From Simmondsia chinensis (taxonomy: Eukaryota; Streptophyta; Magnoliopsida; Caryophyllales; Simmondsiaceae): a DNA stretch of 64,000 nucleotides. Positions within the stretch are counted from its first letter, which is position 1. Each line of letters starts with the position of its first letter. The notes under the pieces are model-generated. The model saw only the letters and a program-made list of their open reading frames with translations. It searched no databases and was not told the origin of the DNA. The position numbers and the translations under genes are program-made. Positions 1 through 10,357 of the stretch are shown here, piece after piece. The DNA lies in NCBI GenBank assembly GCA_018398585.1, contig JAGTTD010000022.1, positions 12,935,501-12,999,500 of the forward strand, in the 5' to 3' direction.

Positions 1-2
1 AT

Positions 3-155
3 CATTTCATTCGGGATCTAATTGAAGAGGGAGAGGTTGAATTGAAGAAGATTGGAACCACTGATAATCCCGCTGATATGTTCACTAAAGTTCTACTTAG
101 CAGTAAGTTCAAACTTTGCTTGGACTTGGTTGGGTTTTGTGTTTTGTTGAGATAA
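3..155 (+). pseudogene. Copia polyprotein C-terminus (RNase H end), partial
   Basis: The open frame enters from the left edge and ends at TAA 153-155. It reads as the last 50 residues of a Ty1/Copia polyprotein: the characteristic NPADMFTK block of the RNase H C-terminus is visible, followed by a short tail. In Copia elements this domain degrades the RNA strand during reverse transcription. The rest of the element lies outside the window. A purine-rich stretch ending in GGTGGAGATT at 217-226 fits a polypurine tract directly before the LTR. The segment itself has no internal stop, but whether the whole element is intact cannot be judged. Confidence 0.85.
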
Positions 156-226
156 GCCCGACCCGGGTGTTTTATGGAGAAAGTGGAGAAGTTCTTTTGT
201 TTGAAATTTGAGTCAAGGTGGAGATT

Positions 227-700
227 TGTTAGGTTGTGTCTCAAATTCCTTGTATTAATGAAGGGGCTTGCCGTGAGCACCTCGATCGATCGGAGCTATT
301 GCCTACCAGTTGGGAAGTACACAAAAAGCGAGAGGCTGCAGAAAGCTCGCCGATCGATCGGGAAGTGCCTATCAATCGGGATCCATCTACTCACGACGTA
401 TAAATATGACTTGAGGGTTTCAGCTTTAGGTATCCAAATAAAGTGAGCGCCGTCATTAGAGAGAGAGAGGAAGTGAATTGTAATTCTTCTATTGTTTCGA
501 TCAATAAAGATTCTCCATCTCTGCCCGTGGTTTTTCCTCCTTTCGATTGAATAGGGGTTTCCATGTAAATTATTGTCTTTGTCGTTTGTTCTCTTTTATC
601 TTATTATTTACTTCTCTTATTTGTTATAGTATTTGAATCGAATCTAGTTCTTGGGTATTATTTTCTTTACTTTTTTTTTATCAAAAGGGGATGATAGAAT
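227..700 (+). repeat. 3' LTR of the Copia element (right end uncertain)
   Basis: The start is set by TGTTAG right after the polypurine tract. A TATA-like box (TATAAATATG, about 399-408) and AATAAA-like motifs fit an LTR promoter and polyadenylation region. GATCGATCGG-type short repeats occur near 283-365. I could not find a clear CA terminus or target-site duplication, so the right boundary is a guess. Confidence 0.5.
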
Positions 701-903
701 TAATTTGATATCAAATTAATTATTGCGGTTCTTAAAATGAGAAAATATGACAGGAAAGTATTGAGAAAAAATGTGAGGGGTTTGATAGTAATTTGTAAGG
801 GGTACCATGGGGGGTACTCAGGCAAGGGGAGAGAGAGATTGATATTGAGAGGTATTTTGATTGAGAATCATTGATGACAGTTTTGTAGCTTCTTCTATCC
901 AGA

Positions 904-1027
904 GCTGCACTGTGAGAGGGCCGGTGACTCACCGTACAACAGCTACATTTTGAGAGGATTAATGATTCTTTGTGCAGTAGTTACAATGTGAGAGGGTTGG
1001 TGACTTACCGTACAATAGTCACATTGA
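904..1027 (+). repeat. Two imperfect direct repeats of about 50 bp
   Basis: Two copies of a unit containing GTGAGAGGG, GGTGACT and ACCGTACAA lie at about 904-956 and 975-1027, followed by a short GAT run. Function unknown; it may be leader sequence of the LINE that follows. No gene is visible between 700 and 1097. Confidence 0.5.
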
Positions 1028-1096
1028 TGATGATGATGATTGTATGTGGGGTTTGAGGTTATAACTAGAGATTGTAATTCCTGAATTTCATAGTGG

Positions 1097-2046
1097 ATGA
1101 GGCACCTGTTTGAGTCCGGTGATTTTTTCCCTCTTGTTAAAAGAGGGTTTTCATCCAAATTATGGTGTGTCGTTTCATGTTATTTTATTCGAGAACTTAG
1201 CTCATTGGAAGAAAGGTATATTGATCCATGGAATTCCTGTACCGTGGTTTCACCGGGAATATGTTCCCATATAGCTCCTCCACTTCCTCTTGCCATTGCA
1301 CAGGGATCACCACCAGAGTATATGGAGGACCATGAGGTGGACGAGGACACTGTAGTAGAAGACACTCTGGCTGCATCAGAATATATGGTGGAAGAGACAC
1401 CGGCCAGATTAGGGCTATTGGCAACCGTAGGGATGGATGTGGAAGGTACACCACTTGACTTTGACAACTCAATAGAAGAAAGGGCACGGTACTATGGATC
1501 AGATCTTTTAACTCCTCCTAGCCCCTTTCCTAGTGTGGAAGGCTATCAAATAGCCTCATGGGAAAGCCCAGCTTTTTGCTATAATACTTTGGGTAATTCT
1601 GAAAATAATGGTGGACCCTTGGACAATACACAACATGGGAAAGTCAAGAGGAAACCCACGGCAGAGACATTATCCTAGATATTTCATCCCCTTATGTTGG
1701 CCAACCACATATCAATTGCTATGTGAATCTAGGATCTAACCTAAGCTTCACCCCCACCACAATACTTTCTCATCAAGATCAAACTCAAACTTAAAAAAGC
1801 CAAAGCCCCACTCCAACCGCTTCTTCCCTTAGAGATAAACACAAAAAACAGAATAAAAACACGAATCTTAATAACAATAAGGAGGAGAGAGCAAAGAAGG
1901 CACGTAAGATGGGAAAAAGACTTGGACTGAGATTTCATGGCTCGGAGGAGGAAATAGTTCAGATTAAATGTCGCGTAGACGAGTATGACCCAGCGGTCAA
2001 CCCCCGGAAGAAGAAGAAGAGACGTATACCGTTTGCTACTACATGA
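1097..2046 (+). pseudogene. LINE ORF1-like remnant (nucleic-acid-binding protein)
   Basis: The longest frame (1097-1678, 193 aa) has an acidic middle part and a Pro/Ser-rich C-terminal half. A second frame near 1209-1262 gives an ILIHGIPVPW-like string, resembling the conserved stretch of plant L1 ORF1 before its zinc knuckle. A lysine/arginine-rich segment (about 1880-2040, including LGLRFHGSEEE and a KKKKRR run) sits just upstream of the endonuclease start. No CCHC knuckle was found. The LINE assignment rests on position and these weak similarities. Confidence 0.4.
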
Positions 2047-2050
2047 AAAT

Positions 2051-2618
2051 GAAGATAGGCTCATGGAACATTATGGGCTCTGGAAGTAAGGAAAAGAAAG
2101 CAGCGTGAGAGACTTGGTCAGGACGTAGAAGGTGAGTATCCTTGGTCTGGTTGAAATGAAACACAACATAGTCCATCAGAGCTCGATAAACAAATGCTGG
2201 GGTGCGGGTGGATGTTCGTGGGTCGATATTCTGGTAGTGGAGGGATTAGGCGGCCTTATTTTAATGTGGCATGAAGAGGACTTCACAGTAACATATGTCA
2301 TGAAAGGTACGAGGTGGATGTGTTTACATGGTTCTTTGCTTGGAAATAGTTATGACTGTGCCATTTGTCTTATATATGATCCGTGCTCACATGTGGGAAG
2401 GGCAGTAATATGGTCAAAGCTTGTTGGAATGTTTAGTGCAATTTCGGTCCCAATCGTTATGTTGGGAGACTTCAATGATATCCTAGACATTGGAGAGCGT
2501 AAGGGAAACTCCACGGTAACCCCTGGAATGAAAGAATTTAAGGAATTCCTAAACAAGATAGGATTGATTGATATTCCTTTAGCAGGTAGAAGGTTTACAT
2601 GAGCAAGAAGTTACCTTG
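2051..2618 (+). pseudogene. LINE ORF2 endonuclease domain (EEP family), disrupted
   Basis: The segment starts with MKIGSWNIMG, the usual opening of plant L1 ORF2. A frameshift and an in-frame TAG follow near 2107-2132, then a 156-aa open frame. Endonuclease/exonuclease/phosphatase-fold landmarks are visible: ILGLVEMK (metal-binding Glu), an LIYDP-like block, and GDFNDI (catalytic Asp/Asn pair). It ends in GRRFT, where the expected Trp codon is TGA. In L1 elements this domain nicks target DNA to prime reverse transcription. The copy is inactive. Confidence 0.8.
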
Positions 2619-3090
2619 AGAGCATATACCATCAATCACCTAGCGTGCGGAGGTTGGAAAGGCGTAGCACCACAAAAGAAAGAGTTACTCATTTGGATGG
2701 CTCCACTGGGAAAGATGATCATAAAAGAGAGACTTTGGAAAATTGGTATCATTCCCGAGAAGGAGAAATGGTGTCCCTTATGTGGAAAGGCCCCGGAAAG
2801 GGTGGACCACCTGTTTTTAGTTTGCGAGGAAACGTGGAAGGTGCAGGGCTCTTTGCTTTCACTATTGGGGTTTGTCTTAGGCATCGTCTAACTCAATAAA
2901 AGACAACTTCTTCTAATGGATCCTGGCCAAAGTCGGAGGAAAATTTCAGAAGAAAGTATGGCTTACGCTTTTCTTTGTTATTGTTTGGGAGACTTGGAGT
3001 TTGAGGAACAAAATAGTGTTCGAGCAGGCCAGTTGGAACATTAAAGACACTGAGTGGTTGATCAAGCTAAGGGTAGTCTTCAGGGTGTAA
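2616..3090 (+). pseudogene. LINE ORF2 C-terminal zf-RVT domain
   Basis: The frame 2616-2891 carries the reverse-transcriptase zinc-binding signature: GKMIIKERLWKIGI, then CPLC and HLFLVC (the Cys/His ligands), then a Trp-containing tail. After 2891 the homology continues in another frame (FFVIVWETW, SLRNKIVFEQ), the normal end of plant L1 ORF2. The domain follows the endonuclease within about 20 bp, so the reverse transcriptase core has been deleted. Confidence 0.8.
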
Positions 3091-3735
3091 GCTTGGTGAG
3101 ACACATTTCAGTTCTCCCTGGTCGACGCGGCATGTAATGTGCAATGCTTGGTCTCCGGGTTCATAACTCACATCTAACAAGGCAACAATAGGAGCCAAAC
3201 TGTAGCTCTAGGTGGCAGTATAAGGGACAATTTCCTGGTTTCTACAGAAAGCCTAAAAAACATGGGTGATATTCATGGGCATACGAGTGTTTTGTAAGAT
3301 GGCTAGTCATAGGAGTGTTGGACCCATCATGCTTTTATGGGCTCTGTTTTTGTGTATTTCGGGCTTTTACTTCGGTCGTGTCTATTTGTTTGCAGCCACT
3401 ATTGTAGTTTAGGTTTTGCTTTTACGGAATGCTCGGTTTTGTATTACAATTTTTGATATCTATCCAAAAAAAAAAAAAAAAACATTAACCCTATAGAATA
3501 TTATGAGGAAAGATATGGTAGAAATATTATTTTGATATGGGAGATTATGTGAGTTAGAGTGTGATATATGGAGAATATCATATGAGATATACTTAATAAG
3601 CCCCCCAACTTGTATAGGGAACGAACGTGTAGATTGAATATGTGATTGTGGAACTAATCAATTGGACGTTTTGCGAAAATTTTGGCCACTTTCTAGATGG
3701 TAGGTGTGAAATGAACCTAAGATTGCCAATTGCTT

Positions 3736-3872
3736 CAACAACAACAACAACAATAATCCTAGTGCCTCAAGGGCTCCCGCTTGCGCCAGGTCTGGGGGGG
3801 TAAGATGTATGCAGCCTTACCCCATCAGGATAAGACCCCGACGAGAGATTGTTTCCGAGGACCCCCAACCTA
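3736..3872 (-). repeat. RTE-LINE 3'-tail / Au-SINE-like unit, copy 1
   Basis: On the minus strand it reads: two-part GGGTA/AAGG block, GGCTGCATACATC, poly-C, GACCTGGCGC, GGGAGCCC, CACTAGG and a (TTG)n tail; on the plus strand the tail is CAA repeats at 3736-3753. The same unit ends the RTE LINEs elsewhere in the window. The flanks 3483-3735 and 3873-4139 are AT-rich and show no gene. Confidence 0.75.
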
Positions 3873-4138
3873 ATAGATGATAGTTGATTATAGTTATGAT
3901 ATTCATGAATAGCCTGTATAAAGAGCATGTAAAACATAGATATCATGTGAATAATGCATGCATGTAGGCATGTAATCATGTATGCAAATAAATATGTAAG
4001 CAAGTATGCATGTACACGAATAAACATGTAAGCATGTAAAAGTAAAAGTAACGAAGCATGTAGGGGAAAAATCATACATACGACATGATGCAAACATATA
4101 GATAGAGTAGATCATCTAGAGCTTATAGGGAGAAAGGG

Positions 4139-4197
4139 AGAGAGAGAGAGAGATAGAGCAGAGAAAAGGAGAGCGCGAGAGAGAGAGAGAGAGAGTA
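4139..4197 (+). repeat. (GA)n-rich microsatellite
   Basis: Interrupted GA repeats. The 4198-4950 stretch that follows has only short random open frames; I recognise nothing in it. Confidence 0.9.
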
Positions 4198-4959
4198 TAG
4201 GACATATCAGTAGCGAATTTCCCTTTAAATTATTTTCTGTTTGATGTTTCTGTACCGCTAAATCAAATATTTCCATATTACGCCTGTACTAAACCTCGAC
4301 TGAGCTCTATCTAGGGCCATATCTTCATTAAGATTGTCAATTACTTCATTCATTGGAAATGGGCAACAAGGTAGGTAGCAAATACATTGGAACATTAGAT
4401 AAAACTGGTATTTTATGTCAATTGCCAAGGTCCCTCACAAGTTATGTATCCCTATCTCTCTCGGCTACAACTTGGTCAGCTACCGATATTCTAACTTCAT
4501 AGTTGATTTTAGCAACAATTGTTGTTCTTGGCCCCACCATGTACTTATTTGGTTAAGGAAAAGGGCATACCCTATGGTTGAGCATCTCAATTATCATCAG
4601 CGAACATGGTGATTGTTGTGCAAGATTCAGGTTGTATGGTATGGTCAATCATGCTCTAGAGGCATCGTAGGATGTGATTCTTCATTTGCCAATGAGCAGA
4701 CATGGGAGCATGGATTAACAGAAAACATGGTTTTATCATTGTAGATACTAGGTCAAGCCATAGCTAAATATTGGAAAGCTCCGCCTGCATATTCTAGTAC
4801 TCTGTGGGTCATCAAGTAGTTCACCCTCAGTAAGAGACAGCTATACCCAATCCAGGAAGAGTGTTTTCATAGGTTTGGCTTCTGGCATAAAATGTTTAGT
4901 TAGAAAGTTCACTATGTATTTATGTTGATCAGGAAGAAACCATTATGGATGTGTTTTCC

Positions 4960-5450
4960 TCAATGCCTAAGAAATAGTGTAAGGAGTTGAGTCCAACATG
5001 GTGAACTGAGTGGATAATTGGATAATGAATATTTGCAGGACAGTAGGGCTCATGCAAGTCAGAATTATGTCGTACATGTATAGGAGAAGACATATGAGAT
5101 GTTTTGAAGTTTTGTCCATAAAGAGGGAGGGATTCACTTTGTTACAAGTGAACCCGCAACTCCACATGAATGAGATAAATCAATAAAACTATGCCATATG
5201 GACTTATTTAAGCTTGTAAAGAGCCTTACAAAGGCAACACACATGATTGGGGGTGCTTGGGGTGTACAAATCCTTGGGATTGTTACATTTTGACTTCCTC
5301 GGCAAGGTAGCTATAAAGAAAGACATCTTTGAGATCAAGTTGCCTTATGAGAGCTAGAATGAGCTTAATAGTAGCAAGTTTTACAGCTGGACTAAGGGTG
5401 AAGAACTTAACTGAATGAATTCATTTTGTGACTGTAGGAGAATCCTACTG
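4960..5450 (-). pseudogene. Degenerate Copia reverse-transcriptase fragment
   Basis: Minus-strand translation of 4967-5167 gives NPSLFMDK followed by LICLLLYMYDIILT, the region around the Copia YVDD catalytic box with the box changed to MYDI. Sequence up to about 5260 adds a CRLCKAL-like stretch from just upstream in Copia RT, and vaguer similarity continues to about 5450. Between 5450 and 5832 no domain is identifiable. The fragment shares orientation with the better-preserved Copia at 5833-10357, which sits in or beside it. Catalytic residues are lost. Confidence 0.6.
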
Positions 5451-5832
5451 CGAAAAGATTTGGACAAAAGCGTTTGGCATTTTGGGAATAAATATAGATT
5501 TATTTTAGAGATGTAGTTGTCACTAATGAACATGCATGGGAACCATCATTTATTGTGTTACCACATAGGATTCTTGAAAAAGAGGTGGTTGAGCGTGAGT
5601 AACCATTTGACTTTGAGACATTAGTGCCTAATGAGAGAGTTGGGGATACGATTAACTTAGTAAACAAAAATAGAGAAGATTCACCAACATATGGTTGCAA
5701 TGTCTATGAGACTAGGGTGAAGGAAAAAGAATAAAATTAGTACTACTTCTAGAATAATTGCATAAATGGGGAGGATTGTAGATGTTGTTGAATCATGTAA
5801 TATTGAAGATGTAACCTCAAATGTTAAGAGGG

Positions 5833-5981
5833 TGAAACCCAATAATTGAATGGTATACCTAACATGGTAGCCCAGGCTTATATTTATAGAAAAGGAATGG
5901 TACATAAGATAGAGTCAAGATAGGACCATAAGTACAAGATAAATAAAGATAAATAACACACAAATATATTATATTCTAATA
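5833..5981 (-). repeat. Copia 3' LTR (149 bp)
   Basis: In element sense it runs from TATTAGAATA to TTGGGTTTCA; the normal TG start is TA in both LTRs. It follows the purine tract GAGGAGGCA. A CTATAAATATAAG TATA-like box is present, as in the partner LTR. Confidence 0.9.
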
Positions 5982-5993
5982 TGCCTCCTCAAT

Positions 5994-6597
5994 CTAAACA
6001 GGGGAACCAACATGTATATTGGCTTTATGAGTGTGGAAGTGATCTGAGGAGAGACCCTTTGTGAAGATATCTGCAACCTGCTTGTTGGTAGGAGTGTAAC
6101 AAACCTGAAGATCACCCTTGAGAACTTTCTCACGAACATAGTGAGTCAACATCAACATATTTTGTGCGGTCATTTGAGATGGGGTTAGTAGCAAGATATA
6201 CAGTAGAGACATTATCACAGTAGAGGATGATTGGACCCAAGAGACGAATGCCAAGATCCCGCATTATGTAGCACAGCTAGTCACTTTCTGCAATAGCATT
6301 GGCGACAGCCCGATATTTCGACTTAGTAGTTGATTTAGCAACAGTAGGTTGCTTCTTTGCTCTCCAAGAAATAAGGTCAGGTCCAAGGAAGAGAGCATAA
6401 CCAGTAGTAAGCTGTCTGGTGTCTGGACAACCAACCCAATCAGCATCAGCATACGCTGTGATCCTGGTACAAGAGCTTGGTTGGATGATGAGGCCATGAT
6501 CATGCATGAGCTTGAGATAGCGAAAAATCCGCTTAACCATCTGCCAACAAGAAGAGCTAGGAGCATGCATAAACTGGAAACACGGTTAACTGCATAA
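5994..6597 (-). pseudogene. Copia RNase H domain
   Basis: Two overlapping minus-strand frames (6277-6570 and 5994-6254) together carry the Copia RNase H landmarks: KRIFRYLK, YADADWVGC (catalytic Asp), a SWRAKKQPTVAKST stretch, KYRAVANA (catalytic Glu region altered) and VADIFTKGL near the end. At least one frameshift near 6260-6280 separates them. It ends about 12 bp before the 3' LTR, the normal arrangement. Confidence 0.88.
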
Positions 6598-6755
6598 TCG
6601 ATTGAGTCATGGTTAAGTACTGGAGTGCGTCCACTGCACTACGATACTCAGTAGGATAAACAAGTAACTCACCTTTAGTTTGAAATAGTTGGACCCGAGC
6701 TGGTAAGGGAGTTTGGATAGGTTTGGAGTCAAGCATATCATGTTTAAGTAGGAGA

Positions 6756-7470
6756 TTAATGTGGAGTTAAAAATAGCCCGTTGACACTCCATTTAGCCTC
6801 AATACCAAAAAAATGGTGAAGAGGACCAAGATCTTTCATGGGAAATTGGTGAGAGAGTGTTTTAATGATGGATGTGAGCAAGTTAGTGCTAGAGCCAGTT
6901 AAAATAATATCATCAACATACAAAAGTAGGCAAACAAGGTCTGAGCATGAGCGAAAAACAAATAAAGATGGCTCAGCCCAACTACAGTGGAAACCTTGAT
7001 TGAGAAGAAATACTGAAATGGTGAAACCAAGCTCGAAGAGCTTGTTTAAGCCCATATAATGCCTTACAAAGACGACAAACATAGTAGGGAAAACGGGATG
7101 AAAAAAGCCTTGGGGTTGTTTCATGTAAACTTCCTTATTGAGATGACCAAGTAAAAATGCTTTTTGACATCAAGTTGACGTATATATGTGACAGCTAAAA
7201 AGAGAATGAAACAACCAATTGTGGGTTTAACTACAGGACAAAAGGTCTCAAAATAGCCAATGTCTTCCCTTTGATAGAAGCCCTGAGCAATGAAACTAGT
7301 CTTAAACCGCTCAACAGATCCATCCGCCTTATACCTGACCTTGTATTTCCATGTACTACCAACAATATTTTGATTTGAAGTAGGCGGAATAAGGTCCCAC
7401 GTTTGATTTTGTAAAAGGCCATTGAACTCATCAACCATGGCCTCTTGCCAGCTTGAGAAAAACATGTGGG
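6756..7470 (-). pseudogene. Copia reverse transcriptase
   Basis: The N-terminal part (7121-7465) shows WQEAMVDEFNGL, NQTWDLIPP, GSTWKYKVRYKADGSVERFK and QLDVKKHF. A second frame (6756-7124) holds LLYVDDIILTGSS, the catalytic YVDD box, intact. The hinge MKQPQGF at their junction also matches Copia RT. One frameshift near 7121 splits the domain. The YVDD Asp pair remains, but the protein cannot be made whole. Confidence 0.9.
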
Positions 7471-7474
7471 CTCT

Positions 7475-8110
7475 TGTACCACCGTAATGGTGGATAAGAA
7501 CAAGGTATGTTTTGATTTTCGAATACCATCTTTGAGACGAGTACGCATAGGATGCACATTAGTGGGCGGCAGTGGAGTTACCTCTGGGGAAAGAGAGACC
7601 GTACCATGAGGAGATGAGGAAGGAACAAGTTCTTGTGATGTGTCAGGAAGTGCACTAGATGACTCACCTAGCAAAGGTCAAGAGGTTGGCGACACGGGAT
7701 TGGGGATCAAGTTCAACTCAGACTGAATCGAAGAGGGAGAGGGCCTAGGGAGGCTATAGAGGACCACACTAGATGACCGTGTGATGTGGTTCGGCTCACT
7801 AGGGGCCCGTGCATGAGTAGAGCCTAGGGAGGGGGCTTGGGGAGATTATTGTAAGAGGGACCTCATATGGTATAGGGGAAGAGACAGGAGAACCTGTGAT
7901 ACTTGACATGATTAATGAGTAAGGAAATAAATTTTCAACAATATTAACATTGCGACTAACATGTATGCGACCAATTTTAGGATCAAGACACCGATAACCT
8001 TTATAACATGCAGCACATCCTAAAAAAATGCATGGAATAGCTCGGGGAGCCAATTTATGAGCAGTGCAGGGTGTGATGTTAGGATAACATGCACACCCAA
8101 AAATGCGGAA
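7475..8110 (-). pseudogene. Copia integrase C-terminus / RT linker
   Basis: 7799-8053 gives AIPCIFLGC and GYRCLDPKIGRIHVSRNV, the conserved block after Copia integrase. 7474-7674 gives a Ser/Pro-rich linker ending in HPMRTRLKDGI, the usual start of the RT module. Stops and shifts lie between them. Confidence 0.8.
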
Positions 8111-8163
8111 GGAAGAGTAGTTAGGAACAGTATGAAATAACTTTTCAAAAGGAGAAACGTTAG

Positions 8164-8737
8164 TTAAAAGTGGTGTGGGAAGTTGGTTAATAATAAAACA
8201 AGCTGTACAAGCCGCATCAGCCCAAAATTTTGCAGGTAAATGTGCTTGAAAAATAGCGTTTGCGCCATTTCACTAATATGCCGATATTTGCGTTCCGCCA
8301 CTCCATTTTGTTGTGGAGTATCAAGACAAGAAAGACGAAAGTGGATGCCATGAGATTGACATACAACGACCATTTTTCCATTGTCGGACTCACCACCACC
8401 ATCACTCTGAAAGCATTTAATTTTACCATTAAATTGATTTTCAACAAGAGTTTTAAAATCAGAAAAACAAGGTGTAAACTTCATCTTTCCCATGTATCAG
8501 GTACGATCAAGTAAAACATGAAAAATCATCAATAAAAAGAACATAGTATTTGTACTTAGAGTTAGAGGGGATGGGTGCTTGCCAAACATCATAATGCAGT
8601 AACTGTAAAGGATGAGTAGAAGTATGCATTACATGATCAAATGGTATACGATAAGATTTGCCTAAACAACACGGTTCACAATGTCCAAGAGTAGACTTAT
8701 TAAAAGAAACTAAACAACTTTTATGTAAAACATTCAA
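8164..8737 (-). pseudogene. Copia integrase core
   Basis: Two frames cover the zinc-binding end and catalytic core. 8507-8737 has GHCEPCCLGKS (CxxC of the HHCC domain) and LLHYDVW (first catalytic Asp), with YYVLFIDDFSCFT. 8164-8493 has CFQSDGGGES (second Asp) and PQQNGVAERK (catalytic Glu). The DDE triad survives at sequence level but is split by a frameshift near 8490-8510. Confidence 0.88.
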
Positions 8738-8761
8738 AACTATATTTCCTAATTGTCCTAA

Positions 8762-9346
8762 TCATCTATGCCAAGTATCAGCAGGTACTGAATGTGCCAC
8801 TGATCCAATGTGATGTGGTGAGAAGCCGTATAATGTCCCATTAGTGTGCATCCATAGTAGAGGTGTACCCGTTGCCTTGTCCTTAACACAAAAGGAGTTA
8901 GAGTCACATCCAATAGTGTAGTTATTATCGTGACACAATTGTTTAACAGAAAGTAAATTGTGGGTGAGTTGTGCCACATGCAAAATATTAGACAAGAGTA
9001 AGGGACGAATCTTGGTGAATATGACAGATGAACCAACATGTTGAACAGGCAGTAATGACCCATTTCCAACTAAAATAGATTGAGATCTTAAGTGTGGGCG
9101 TGAGTTAAGGAGAATACCTGAGTTGGAGGTCATGTGGCTCAACGCCCCAGAGTCAGGGTACCACGTGTAGTCAGGCTCATTGACGGACATAGCAGATAGA
9201 GAAGAGGATAGATCAGGCTGAGAGTAGCGATGAGGGCATTGAAGAGCGATATGCCCAAATTGTTGGCAAATCTGACAAACAACTGGTCCAGGTACTAAAA
9301 TACTATCACCGAATTGACAAGGAAAGTTACCTAAAGGTCTTACCAT
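8762..9346 (-). pseudogene. Copia nucleocapsid zinc knuckle, protease and pre-integrase region
   Basis: This 194-aa open frame contains CQICQQFGHIALQC, a perfect CCHC knuckle, then WYPDSGALSHMT, the aspartic protease DSG site. It continues with the pre-integrase block (SNILHVAQL, LLSVKQLCHDN). It is the longest uninterrupted piece of the element and starts just downstream of a Gly/Arg-rich segment. Confidence 0.88.
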
Positions 9347-10036
9347 TAGGTTGTAGTGTGGGGGAGCAAAACCAGAGACAGAGTTCCCATGACTAATCGT
9401 AGGGACGATTGACCGAACCCCCTTGTTGCAGATTGACCAAATCCCCCATTATGTCGCCCACCAGATTTCCAACGACGATAATTGTTACGATTACCTCGAC
9501 CACCACCAGATGTATCAAAGGACTGTCCATGAGCCGCGAGCATGTGAGAAGGTAAGGGGATGGGCAAGGGAGAGTGCCATCAACGAATCCTATAAGTCGA
9601 TGTGCCCGAAAAATCATTGATATTTGTTCTCACCAGGCAGAGTAATCAGTAAGTTGTTCTAATTTGATGGTTACAAGATTGTTAACCGTGGACATAGAAA
9701 AGGAAGTTTGAGTAGAGAGATACGAGAACATAGGAGATACGGGTGGGATGGGGTCAACCATAGGGTGAGACATTGAAGGTTGAGGGATAGATCTGAGGGT
9801 GGTAGTTTGTGGTACCCGGTCACCAATACCCGAGGCAGGCATGGATGCCAGAAGTGACAACATGCATGGCAGGAGAGAGGCGAGGAAACTAGTGAATGAT
9901 GAAAGCGAGACCGGAGATCGACCGGTGGGAAAACGATGCACAGCTGGACCAAGGGGGTCACCAGCGAAGTATGTAGGGACGAAAAAGATGGGGCCGGAGA
10001 TTGTTGGGATTGGGGTAGGGATTTCCTTGTTGCCAT
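9346..10036 (-). pseudogene. Copia Gag N-terminus fused to Gly/Arg-rich tail, UBN2 core deleted
   Basis: The N-terminal piece (to about 9560) reads KLEQLTDYSAW and RAHRLIGFVDGTLPCPSPYL, the opening of Copia Gag. It passes straight into HGQSFDTSGGGRGN, the Gly/Arg-rich stretch normally about 150-200 residues later. The central Gag (UBN2) domain is therefore missing. Frames are shifted at several points. Confidence 0.75.
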
Positions 10037-10194
10037 TAAAAACCCTAACTTATTTGAGGGAACGTGGAAGAAGAATAAGAAAGAGGCCAGCGAGTATCAA
10101 GCGGCCGGTGATCGGCAAGGAGAGAGAGGGCTGCCGCAGATACTAGGGTCAGGAAGGGTGTTGATTTAATTTGGAGTTCTTGGGTTTCAGAAGT

Positions 10195-10206
10195 GCTCTG
10201 ATACCA
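10195..10206 (-). other. Primer-binding site (initiator tRNA-Met)
   Basis: In element sense the 12 bases are TGGTATCAGAGC, complementary to the 3' end of plant initiator tRNA-Met, 2 bp after the 5' LTR. This is the usual Copia priming site. Confidence 0.92.
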
Positions 10207-10208
10207 TA

Positions 10209-10357
10209 TGAAACCCAATAATTGAATGGCATTCCTAACATGATAGCCCGGGCTTATATTTATAGAAAAGGAAGGGTATACATAATAGAGTCAAGATAGG
10301 ACTATAACTACAAGATAAATAAGGATAAACAACACACAAATATATTATATCCTAATA
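10209..10357 (-). repeat. Copia 5' LTR (149 bp)
   Basis: Partner of the LTR at 5833-5981, same length. It contains TATAAATATAAG in element sense, the likely promoter. Confidence 0.9.

Larger units (their letters stand above)
1097..3482 (+). mobile_element. L1-type LINE, internally deleted, with poly(A) tail
   Basis: In order: a decayed ORF1-like region (1097-2046), an endonuclease segment (2051-2618), a zf-RVT zinc-binding segment (2616-2891), a C-terminal extension in a shifted frame (about 2892-3090), a 3' UTR, and an A-run at 3466-3482. The reverse transcriptase that should lie between endonuclease and zf-RVT, about 2 kb in plant L1 elements, is missing. The order and poly(A) tail are typical of plant L1 LINEs. 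The 5' end is not defined and no target-site duplication was recognised. Frameshifts and stops show it is dead. Confidence 0.8.
5833..10357 (-). mobile_element. Ty1/Copia retrotransposon with both LTRs, decayed
   Basis: This 4.5-kb element lies on the minus strand. Its two 149-bp LTRs (5833-5981 and 10209-10357) differ at about a dozen positions plus a small indel. A primer-binding site complementary to initiator tRNA-Met (TGGTATCAGAGC in element sense) lies at 10195-10206, 2 bp inside the 5' LTR. A purine tract (GAGGAGG) precedes the 3' LTR. Domains follow Copia order: Gag, CCHC, protease, integrase, reverse transcriptase, RNase H. Most blocks are separated by frameshifts and Gag is internally deleted. 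Left flank GAGGG and right flank TAGGG (2 bp beyond the LTR) may be an eroded 5-bp duplication. Confidence 0.92.

Noticed and set aside
1180..1487. Minus-strand open frames of about 95 aa
   Set aside because: Shadows of the LINE ORF1-like region; no recognisable domain.
5836..10357. Exact 5-bp target duplication for the Copia
   Set aside because: GAGGG and TAGGG are similar but not identical and require 2 extra bases at the LTR end; left as a possibility only.
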